Below the pieces are notes generated by a model. It had not been told where the DNA came from, did not search any database, and saw only the letters and a list, made by a program, of their open reading frames with translations. A stretch of DNA of 6,977 nucleotides from an uncultured Prevotellaceae bacterium (GTDB taxonomy: Bacteria > Bacteroidota > Bacteroidia > Bacteroidales > Bacteroidaceae): contig CAMJAO010000109.1 of assembly GCA_946403615.1 (NCBI GenBank), positions 1 to 6,977 on the forward strand, in the 5' to 3' direction. A program made the translations under genes and the position numbers. The number at the start of each line of letters is the position of its first letter. Position 1 is the first letter of the stretch. Shown piece by piece: positions 1 through 5,806 of this stretch.

Positions 1-11
1 ATTTGAAAATC

Positions 12-185
12 ATGAAAGAGAAAGTATTACAGGCTATGCGCGAGGCTGGCAAGCCCGTCTCGGCAGGTGACGTGACGAAGGCATTGGGTGCCGACCGTAA
101 GGAAGTGGACAAGGCTTTTGCAGAGTTGAAGAAAGAAGGTGCCATCGTGTCGCCCGTCCGTTGCAAATGGGCGCCGGCTGAGTAG
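12..185 (+). CDS. Small winged-helix-like DNA-binding protein, 57 aa
   Basis: The predicted product is a very short, lysine-rich protein whose whole length fits one helix-turn-helix or winged-helix unit: a first helix (KEKVLQAMREAG), a short turn (KPVSAGDV), a second and likely recognition helix (TKALGADRKEVDKAFAELKKEG) and a beta-wing-like end (AIVSPVRCKWAPAE). The pattern of a helix, 'at least one switched-on step', then a helix ending in LKKEG resembles MarR- or ArsR-like wing folds. Proteins of about this size are often labelled as transcriptional regulators in Bacteroidota genomes, but a DNA target is not established here. I start it at the ATG at 12; an in-frame TTG at 3 would add only three residues and is a poorer start. 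The gene begins too near the window edge for its promoter to be seen. It is followed by a 113-bp gap, so it need not be in the same transcript as the downstream GH115 gene. The coding call is firm; the function is an inference from the fold pattern. Confidence 0.75.
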   Translation: MKEKVLQAMREAGKPVSAGDVTKALGADRKEVDKAFAELKKEGAIVSPVRCKWAPAE

Positions 186-201
186 TCAAAGTCACTTTTT
201 C

Positions 202-222
202 GGGATTCATCATCCCTTTGTT
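202..222 (+). terminator. Weak terminator-like hairpin after the small HTH gene
   Basis: A 5-bp perfect stem (GGGAT, loop TCATC, ATCCC) is followed directly by TTTGTT, 17 bases after the stop of the small gene. The stem is short and the T run is broken by a G, so this is at best a weak intrinsic terminator. It is the only candidate in the gap for separating the small gene from the GH115 gene. Confidence 0.2.
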
Positions 223-246
223 AGGAACGATATTGGGTGCGGCATT

Positions 247-261
247 CGTCTTTTTAAGACG
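247..261 (+). promoter_or_regulatory. Perfect 6-bp inverted repeat upstream of the GH115 gene
   Basis: CGTCTT and AAGACG form a perfect 6-bp inverted repeat around a TTT centre, 37 bases before the GH115 start codon. No T tract follows, so it is not a terminator. It could be an operator half-site pair or a leader hairpin near the ribosome-binding region. The rest of the gap (186-298) shows no exact TAnnTTTG promoter box; the nearest match, TCCCTTTG at 213-220, fails at the A of the TA pair. The regulatory role is an inference and the structure may be chance. Confidence 0.25.
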
Positions 262-298
262 GTATGTCGCCCTGATTGACTTACCTTGAAAAAATCGA

Positions 299-3157
299 AT
301 GAAAAGAATAGCAATGCTCATTGTTGGGCTGATGTCTGTATGGACAATGTTTGCTGTTAGTTTCCCTCATGTGACGGAGATGCCGATGGCAGACTATTTC
401 CCGATGGTGACCGCCGGCAACGTGGCCGCCATATGTACAGATGCCCGTGATTATCCCGTGGTAGGTATTGCCGCCGGGATGCTCGCCGATGACATCGAAC
501 GGGTGACGGGTTTTCGCCCTGAAGTCAGGCATGACTTGCCTAAAGGTGCGTCCATCGTGGCGGGCACTTTGGGCAAGAGCCACCTGATAGACGGGCTGGT
601 TAAGAGTCGGTCCATCGATGTCAGTGGTATCCGAGGCAAGTGGGAGTCATTCATCGTCGCGACAATAGAGCACCCCAAGAGCCATACGCCGCTGTTGGTG
701 ATTGTGGGCAGCGACAGACGTGGAACAGCCTTTGGCTTGACATCCCTCAGCGAAGCCATAGGAGTGTCGCCCTGGTATTGGTGGGCTGATGTCACTCCCG
801 TCCGGAAACAGACTCTCTACATTGAGCCGGGAACCTATCAGCAGGGCGAACCGTCTGTGCAATATCGCGGCATCTTTATCAACGACGAGCGTTTCGGCGG
901 ATGGGCTCGTTGGGCGGAACAGACCTATGACAGTGAGACGGGAAAGGTCGGGCCGAAAACCTACAAGCGCGTCTTTGAATTGCTGTTGCGCTTGAAGGCC
1001 AATTATCTGTGGCCCGCCATGCATCCTGGTACACAGGCTTTCAACGATGACCCTGAGAATGCCCGTCTGGCAGATGACTATGCCATCGTGATGGGGTCGT
1101 CGCACTGCGAACAAATGCTCCGTAACAATGAGGGCGAATGGAAAGCAGTGAATGAACGGGCGAAAGCCAGAGGTGAGAGCGGTTTGGGTGACTTCAACTA
1201 CATCACCAACCGCAAGACGATGCAGGACTATTGGGAGGAGCGTGTCAAAACCAATGGCAAATACGAGAACACCTATACCCTCGGCCTTCGAGGCATTCAT
1301 GACTATCCGATGGAAGGGGCCAATGACACCAAGGAGCGTGTCGCCCTCATGCAACAAGCTATCAACGACCAGCGAGATATGCTCCGTCGCAACATCAACA
1401 AGCCTATTGAGGACATTCCGCAGGTACTGTGTACCTACGAGGAGGTGCTCGATGCCTATCACAACGGGTTACAGGTGCCCGACGATGTGACTCTTCTCTG
1501 GAGCGATGACAAGCATGGCTACTGCCGCAATCTCTCGAATCCTCATGAGCAGCAACGAAAGGGCGGTGCGGGCATTTATTACCACCTGTCATATCACGGC
1601 GACCCGGCCAGTTGGATATGGCTCAGTCCGCTGTCGCCTGCTTTCCTCTCCATAGAACTGACAAAGGCCTATACCTATGGGGCAAGGAAAATCTGGGTGT
1701 TCAATGTGGGTGACATCAAACCCGCCGAGAAAGAAATCTCTTTTGTCATGGATTTGGCGTGGGACATCAACCGCTGGCAACCCGCAGAGGCTCACAACTA
1801 TATAAAATATTGGGCTGAAAAGACTTTCGGCTCCTCCGTGGCACAAGACATCGCCGACTTGATAGCCCGTTATTATCGGTTGCAGGCCGACGGGAAAGAC
1901 GCTCACGTCTGGTTCGTCAACTATACGGAGCAACAGGTGGCTGAACGGCTTAGCGAGGCCAGAAAACTTGAGACCGAGGTTGAATCGCTTGCCTACCGCA
2001 TTCCCGATTACTTGCAGGATGCTTATTTCGAACTTGTTTCCTATCCGGTTCGCGGGGCAGCCATGCTCAATGAGTATCAGTTGCTGGCTCGTCGCAGCAT
2101 GGTCTGCGCTACGCGACTTGACAGCCTGGGCTCCATGGCCGATGCCAATCGCGTAAAAGAGATGTTCAACGGACTCAATGATTGGACACGCCGCTACAAC
2201 GAAGACATCCGGCAAGGAAAATGGCGTGAGTTCTTCAACTGGCAGCCTTACCATTGGTTCAGGTCAGACAAGATTGAGCAGCCTGTTGCGACGCCCGATT
2301 TGCTTTCACAGACGAAACGTGCGCCAAAGGCACGTTTTCTCAATGTGGCTGATGCCCTCTCGGCTGATGGACTTGTCATCGAATGTGAAAATGAGGCCGA
2401 CATCCCGCTCTGGATAGAGGCGCTCTCGCATATCCGCAACTTCTCCAAAGCCCCGGAGGATAACGTGTTCTGTCATGTTACCACGGATAATGACTCCTTC
2501 GATGCGTCTGCCACACCGATTAATAATGTGTGGCATGCTCCCTATGTCGGACCGATGTGGAGCAAGGTAGGCGTGCTGCATCTGAAGAAAGGCAAGAACC
2601 GTCTTTCCGTTTCCGAGGTGAAACCCGATGCCCGCATAGACCGCATGTTCATCGGTCTCTGGCCGCCTTTCGATGCTGAACCTCGCCTGCGTATTCCCGC
2701 TGATGATTATCAGTCAGCACACGATGGCCGGAAGTCAGGAGCAGGTAAAATTACAAGGATAGAGGGCTTGGGCTTTTCCGATGCCATCATGGTCTTTCCT
2801 TTCGACACGCCGTCCTATGAGAAGTCAGAGTTGACAGTTGCCCCGTATGTAGAATACATGATTGACCTGCAACCTGGAGATAAAACCATAGAGATTCGTA
2901 CATTGCCGACTCTCCATGTCTATGCGGGTCGTGATGTGCGCTATGCAGTACAGTTAGGCGACGAAAGGCCTCAAGTCTTTTCCATTCATGCAGATGACTT
3001 CACGGCTGAATGGCGTTGGAATGTGTTGCGGGGTTATGCCTCTCGCAGCATCCGGATTCCCGCTTCGCTCTCAGGCCGCCAGAGCCTCAAAATCTACCTG
3101 TTAGACCCGGGTGTCGTATTACAAAACATTTCAATATACAATAACTCATCAACCTAA
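299..3157 (+). CDS. Secreted GH115 family xylan alpha-1,2-glucuronidase
   Basis: The product belongs to glycoside hydrolase family 115, whose members remove glucuronic or 4-O-methylglucuronic acid side chains alpha-1,2-linked to xylose in glucuronoxylan, including from internal xyloses. The 952-residue protein has a signal peptide (basic MKR, hydrophobic core about residues 4-20, no lipobox cysteine), so it is probably soluble in the periplasm. Next come an N-terminal GH67-like alpha/beta domain (about 25-175) and the catalytic barrel (about 185-495) with family blocks YRGIFINDE (189-197), LKANYLWPAMHPG (232-244), GSSHCEQMLRN (266-276), LRGIHDYPMEG (330-340), CTYEEV (378-383), LLWSDDKHGY (399-408) and WVFNVGDIKPAE (466-477). 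A helical region (about 497-655) and a C-terminal beta-rich domain (about 675-947) follow. Conserved acidic residues in INDE, RGIHD and TYEE are the likely catalytic candidates; I could not align them to a solved structure. Length is normal for the family and nothing appears broken. The ATG at 299 is chosen because it begins the signal peptide. The next gene starts six bases after the stop, implying one transcript. There is no SusC/D pair or other xylanase nearby in the window. Confidence 0.93.
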   Translation: MKRIAMLIVGLMSVWTMFAVSFPHVTEMPMADYFPMVTAGNVAAICTDARDYPVVGIAAGMLADDIERVTGFRPEVRHDLPKGASIVAGTLGKSHLIDGLVKSRSIDVSGIRGKWESFIVATIEHPKSHTPLLVIVGSDRRGTAFGLTSLSEAIGVSPWYWWADVTPVRKQTLYIEPGTYQQGEPSVQYRGIFINDERFGGWARWAEQTYDSETGKVGPKTYKRVFELLLRLKANYLWPAMHPGTQAFNDDPENARLADDYAIVMGSSHCEQMLRNNEGEWKAVNERAKARGESGLGDFNYITNRKTMQDYWEERVKTNGKYENTYTLGLRGIHDYPMEGANDTKERVALMQQAINDQRDMLRRNINKPIEDIPQVLCTYEEVLDAYHNGLQVPDDVTLLWSDDKHGYCRNLSNPHEQQRKGGAGIYYHLSYHGDPASWIWLSPLSPAFLSIELTKAYTYGARKIWVFNVGDIKPAEKEISFVMDLAWDINRWQPAEAHNYIKYWAEKTFGSSVAQDIADLIARYYRLQADGKDAHVWFVNYTEQQVAERLSEARKLETEVESLAYRIPDYLQDAYFELVSYPVRGAAMLNEYQLLARRSMVCATRLDSLGSMADANRVKEMFNGLNDWTRRYNEDIRQGKWREFFNWQPYHWFRSDKIEQPVATPDLLSQTKRAPKARFLNVADALSADGLVIECENEADIPLWIEALSHIRNFSKAPEDNVFCHVTTDNDSFDASATPINNVWHAPYVGPMWSKVGVLHLKKGKNRLSVSEVKPDARIDRMFIGLWPPFDAEPRLRIPADDYQSAHDGRKSGAGKITRIEGLGFSDAIMVFPFDTPSYEKSELTVAPYVEYMIDLQPGDKTIEIRTLPTLHVYAGRDVRYAVQLGDERPQVFSIHADDFTAEWRWNVLRGYASRSIRIPASLSGRQSLKIYLLDPGVVLQNISIYNNSST

Positions 3158-3163
3158 AACATT

Positions 3164-3913
3164 ATGGAAATCAAAGCAATCAAAATGTTCGACGGCGGAT
3201 TCATGAACCAGCCGTTCGCTTTTGGCGGTGAAGAAGGCAAGGAGAAATTCGACGATCAAATCATCTATCGCAGTTCGTTGCAGAACTTTCTCATCGATAC
3301 AGGCGATGAAGTGATTCTTGTGGATACGGGCTTCCAAACCGGTATGTCTGCTCCTGCCAAAAAACTCGGTGCTCCGCTCTATATGGGCGAGAAGATTGCC
3401 GACTATATGGAAGCCTTCGAGGCTCTTGGTTATAAACCCGAACAGGTGACGAAGATTCTCATCACTCACAAACATCCCGACCATACGGCTGCCTTGGAAT
3501 ACTTCCCCAATGCCAAAGTCTATATCTCTACAGAAGACGCTGATGCTATGAAGTTAGAGGGCGACAACATCATCCGTGCCACTTTTGAGGATGGATCCTA
3601 TCACAACTTCCCCAACTCAATGAAAGTGGCAGAAGGTATCTATTTCATCGAGGCCAAGGGACACACCAATGGAAACAGCATCATCATTGCCGAGAACGAA
3701 GGTCTATACTACATGTTCCACGGCGACGTGACCTATTGCGATGCAGCCCTGAAAGCTAACAAACTCAGCATCGTGTTCGAGGACATCAAGGCTGCCCGTG
3801 AAACTCTCGACCGTGTGCGCGAGTTTATGAAGAAGAATCCCACCGTTTATCTCTCCACCCACTGTCCGGAAGGTTACGAGAATCTGGAATTGAAACGTGT
3901 CATGAGGCTGTAA
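3164..3913 (+). CDS. Metallo-beta-lactamase-fold hydrolase of the N-acyl homoserine lactonase (AiiA/AttM) type
   Basis: This 249-residue protein has no signal peptide and should be cytoplasmic. It carries the complete two-metal site of the metallo-beta-lactamase fold: H102-K-H104-P-D106-H107, then H167 (KGHTNG), D188 (FHGDVTY) and H233 (STHCPEG). Spacings of 60, 21 and 45 residues between H107, H167, D188 and H233 match those of the Bacillus AHL lactonase AiiA, as does Tyr191, three residues after the bridging Asp, which sits where AiiA has its catalytic Tyr194. Total length also matches (AiiA is 250). In that family the enzyme opens the lactone ring of acyl-homoserine lactones. Whether this one does so is unknown: Bacteroidota do not generally make classical AHLs, so it may act on foreign signals or on another lactone or ester. 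Its start lies six bases after the GH115 stop, in an A-rich context with no Shine-Dalgarno, so the two are probably co-transcribed. Fold and metal site are seen directly; AHL-lactonase-like class is family knowledge; substrate is open. Confidence 0.88.
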   Translation: MEIKAIKMFDGGFMNQPFAFGGEEGKEKFDDQIIYRSSLQNFLIDTGDEVILVDTGFQTGMSAPAKKLGAPLYMGEKIADYMEAFEALGYKPEQVTKILITHKHPDHTAALEYFPNAKVYISTEDADAMKLEGDNIIRATFEDGSYHNFPNSMKVAEGIYFIEAKGHTNGNSIIIAENEGLYYMFHGDVTYCDAALKANKLSIVFEDIKAARETLDRVREFMKKNPTVYLSTHCPEGYENLELKRVMRL

Positions 3914-3927
3914 TTGTCTTTCTTGCC

Positions 3928-4077
3928 TTAACCCCAAATCGGTCATTAGACGATAATGCTTTAACAACCTTTTTTTGTCATCTGTTTCGTCATTTTAGCC
4001 ACAAGCTCCATCAAACCGGCAAAGCATCTGCTCAAAAAACGGTTATCATCACAACGCTAGTGACCGATTTGGGTTAA
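3928..4077. repeat. MITE-like 150-bp imperfect palindrome with TTAA ends
   Basis: Outer arms at 3928-3949 and 4057-4077 are inverted copies of each other. They match at all positions except one extra C on the left and one T opposite G, which would still pair in RNA. The shared core is AAATCGGTCA on the left and TGACCGATTT on the right. A second pair of arms lies inside at nearly mirror positions: CCTTTTTTTG (3968-3977) faces CAAAAAACGG (4033-4042), with one mismatch in ten. The sequence between still shows weaker mirror similarity, so the whole block could fold into one long interrupted hairpin. Both outer ends carry TTAA, which could be a target duplication or part of the arm. It has no open reading frame of its own. 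Size, arms and intergenic site suggest a MITE or similar non-autonomous element; a bidirectional terminator or structured RNA for the GH115 operon end is the alternative. Confidence 0.6.
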
Positions 4078-4157
4078 ATTCTCATCACCTTATAACCTCT
4101 TAACCTCAATTATATATTTTTTAAGGAAGTCCTGCCGTCGGTATAGATTTTTTTCGC

Positions 4158-4165
4158 TAATTTTG
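4158..4165 (+). promoter_or_regulatory. Bacteroidetes-type -7 box (TAATTTTG) for the subtilase gene
   Basis: TAATTTTG is an exact match to the Bacteroidota -7 consensus TAnnTTTG and lies 28 bases before the subtilase ATG, giving an expected leader of only about 20 bases. No clear TTTG -33 element is visible at the usual distance. The box overlaps a perfect 7-bp inverted repeat (ATTTTGT, GCCT, ACAAAAT; 4160-4177), which could be an operator. The upstream stretch 4078-4157 is A/T-rich and contains two copies of TAACCTC eight bases apart (4093 and 4101), with no other feature I can support. Confidence 0.55.
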
Positions 4166-4193
4166 TGCCTACAAAATCAATACAGACACTGAC

Positions 4194-5594
4194 ATGATGA
4201 GAAAAATCCTGTTTCTGATGATGGCCGCTATTTGGGCTCCCTTGTTGCATACCACTGCCAATGCGGCCGACCAAGAATATCCTGGCGCCAAAAGTTATAT
4301 GTACCGTCTCTATCTCACCGATAAGAACGGCACTCCATACCGTATTGACCGTCCTGAGGCTTTCCTCTCTAAAAAAGCCATTGAACGGAGGAAAAGACAG
4401 CATTTAGATATTGATATGACCGACTTGCCGCAACCCGAAGCCTACATGAATCAAATCAGGTTTTCTGGCTGCCAGATTCTTTGCAAGAGCAAGTGGAACA
4501 ACACCGTGCTGGTTAAGGTTGCCGACACCATGACCGTAAAGCGCCTGTGTGAACTGCCTTTCGTGAGCCGTGCCATGAAAGTATGGACTTCACCCGACAC
4601 GGTCGTCCTCAAAAAACGCGACAGGATCCAAAACACTCTCGGCGAGAAAGAACATCACCCCGGCAGTTATTACGGTGCTGCCGAAGTGCAAATCAATATG
4701 CTCAACGGCAAGCCCCTCCATCAGGCGGGTTTCAAAGGCAAAGGCATGACCATCGCTGTTTTCGATGGTGGTTTTATGAATGTAGATCAGGTGCCGGTGC
4801 TGAAGAAAATCAAAGTCATTGGAACTCACGATGTTGTGCCTACACCCTCTTCCGGTCTCTATGTCGATCACGATCATGGCACGAGGGTGCTCTCCTGCAT
4901 AGGTGCCAACGAGCCTGATTATATCGTGGGTACAGCGCCTGAGGCTTCTTTCTGGCTCATCAGGTCAGAGGATAATTATACCGAAACGCTGGCCGAGGAG
5001 GATTACTGGGCTGCCGCCGCTGAGTTTGCCGACTCCGTGGGCGTGGATGTGATCAACAGTTCGCTGGGTTATCAGGACTTCGACGGCAATGAAGGCGACC
5101 ATCTCTACCGTGAACTCGACGGGCATACCGCACTCATCTCATGCTCCGCATCGATGTTGGCCGACAAGGGAATCATTCTCTGCAACAGCGCGGGCAACGA
5201 CGGCATGGGTATGTGGAAGAAAATCGGTTTCCCTGCCGACGCAGATAATATCCTCACCGTGGGAGCCGTCAACTCCGCAAGGAAAAACGCGTCGTTCAGT
5301 AGCGTGGGTCCTAGTGCTGACGGACGTGTCAAACCCGACGTGATGGCCCTCGGCAGCGGGGCTGCGACTATCAGTGGCAGGGGCGCTGTCAGTTTCGACA
5401 TGGGCACCTCGTTCTCGTCGCCCATCATGGCGGGCATGGTAACTTGCCTCTGGCAGGCTTTACCTGGTAAAACCGCCAAGGAAATCATTGAATTGGTACG
5501 TCAGAGCGCCCACCAATACGACTATCCCGACAACGTCTTCGGATACGGCATCCCCGACTTCCAAAAAGCATGGGAGGCGGGAGGTAAGAAGTAA
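4194..5594 (+). CDS. Secreted subtilisin-like serine peptidase (S8), lacking a C-terminal sorting domain
   Basis: The product is a 466-residue subtilase that cleaves peptide bonds outside the cytoplasm. A signal peptide covers about residues 1-25 (MRK, hydrophobic core, TANAA cleavage-like end). A prodomain follows (about 33-132) with the YRLYLTDKNGTPY and FLSKKAIERRKRQ blocks typical of Bacteroidetes S8 peptidases. The catalytic domain (about 155-462) holds all active-site residues: Asp191 in AVFDGG, His228 in DHGT, oxyanion Asn335 in NSAGND and Ser406 in GTSFSSP. It ends right after the last catalytic-domain helix (FQKAW) with EAGGKK. Many relatives continue into a C-terminal type IX secretion sorting domain, which is absent, so this enzyme may stay in the periplasm or be truncated. 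The last six codons and the stop are made of the heptamer repeat that begins at 5575. Two ATGs (4194 and 4197) are equally possible; both give the same signal peptide. A promoter box lies 28 bases upstream. Confidence 0.92.
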   Translation: MMRKILFLMMAAIWAPLLHTTANAADQEYPGAKSYMYRLYLTDKNGTPYRIDRPEAFLSKKAIERRKRQHLDIDMTDLPQPEAYMNQIRFSGCQILCKSKWNNTVLVKVADTMTVKRLCELPFVSRAMKVWTSPDTVVLKKRDRIQNTLGEKEHHPGSYYGAAEVQINMLNGKPLHQAGFKGKGMTIAVFDGGFMNVDQVPVLKKIKVIGTHDVVPTPSSGLYVDHDHGTRVLSCIGANEPDYIVGTAPEASFWLIRSEDNYTETLAEEDYWAAAAEFADSVGVDVINSSLGYQDFDGNEGDHLYRELDGHTALISCSASMLADKGIILCNSAGNDGMGMWKKIGFPADADNILTVGAVNSARKNASFSSVGPSADGRVKPDVMALGSGAATISGRGAVSFDMGTSFSSPIMAGMVTCLWQALPGKTAKEIIELVRQSAHQYDYPDNVFGYGIPDFQKAWEAGGKK

Positions 5595-5651
5595 GAAGCA
5601 AGAGGCAGGAAGTAAGAGGCAAGAGGTAAGAGGTAAGAAGTGAGAGATTAG
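5575..5651 (+). repeat. Purine-rich heptamer array, about 11 units, overlapping the subtilase stop
   Basis: Eleven consecutive 7-base units fit A(A/G)G(T/C)(A/G)(A/G)G: AGGCGGG, AGGTAAG, AAGTAAG, AAGCAAG, AGGCAGG, AAGTAAG, AGGCAAG, AGGTAAG, AGGTAAG, AAGTGAG and a decayed AGATTAG. The first three units lie in the 3' end of the subtilase gene and supply its last codons and the TAA. On the opposite strand the array reads as L-T-S-Y-L-L-P-like peptide, a familiar spurious translation of such repeats. Purine heptamers of this sort occur in Bacteroidota and other bacteria; their function is not established. Confidence 0.9.
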
Positions 5652-5652
5652 T

Positions 5653-5784
5653 CCTCTTTCTCCCAGTTCTCCCATAATTCCCCATCACTCCCAATCTCCC
5701 AAACGACCAAACGACCAATTTCCCAAACGACCAAACGCCCAATCTCCCAAACGACCAAACGCCCAATCTCCCAAACGACCAAAC
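5653..5784 (+). repeat. Pyrimidine- and C/A-rich array with a 24-bp unit (3.8 copies) and a degenerate leader
   Basis: From 5693 three full 24-bp units (5693-5716, 5717-5740, 5741-5764) and a 20-base partial unit (5765-5784) follow one another with only an A/C and a C/T difference. Each unit begins AATCTCCC (AATTTCCC in copy two) and contains CCAAACG twice, eight bases apart, so it grew from an 8-bp unit. The stretch 5653-5692 is a decayed version built from CTCCCAnn words. Because 24 is a multiple of three, the units are in frame with downstream xseA and contain no stop, but no start codon either. The array directly abuts the heptamer array, leaving essentially no unique sequence between the two genes and no recognisable promoter. 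Confidence 0.9.
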
Positions 5785-5806
5785 AATGCCCAAACAATGC
5801 CCAAAC
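5785..5806 (+). repeat. Tandem 11-bp duplication carrying the xseA start codon
   Basis: AATGCCCAAAC occurs twice in immediate succession (5785-5795 and 5796-5806). Each copy holds an ATG. The second ATG (5797) opens xseA. The first (5786) is in another frame and opens a 21-codon reading frame that runs over the xseA start and stops at TAG 5849-5851. The duplication joins smoothly to the CCAAAC words of the upstream array, so the repeat appears to have grown into the first codons of xseA. Confidence 0.85.

Noticed and set aside
647..1462. 271-codon open frame on the minus strand inside the GH115 gene
   Set aside because: It lies wholly within a clearly recognised GH115 coding sequence, its product shows no familiar motif, and long antisense frames are common in GC-balanced coding DNA of this type.
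1589..2254. 221-codon open frame on the minus strand inside the GH115 gene
   Set aside because: It is a shadow of the GH115 frame; no domain is recognisable and no spacing or promoter supports it.
4093..4107. TAACCTC direct repeat upstream of the subtilase promoter
   Set aside because: Only two 7-base copies in simple A/T-rich sequence; not enough to call an operator or an iteron.
3914..4193. Classic intrinsic terminator for the GH115-lactonase transcript
   Set aside because: No short GC-rich stem followed by a T run is seen after 3913. The only strong fold is the 150-bp palindrome, listed separately.
3191..4785. The heptapeptide FDGGFMN occurs both near the N-terminus of the lactonase-like protein and around the catalytic Asp of the subtilase
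   Set aside because: The two proteins have unrelated folds, the DNA uses different synonymous codons, and in the subtilase the string is explained by the active-site Asp motif. Taken as coincidence.
5693..5784. Possible CRISPR array
   Set aside because: The 24-bp units follow each other without unique spacers, there are under four of them, and no cas gene is in view. It is a simple tandem repeat.
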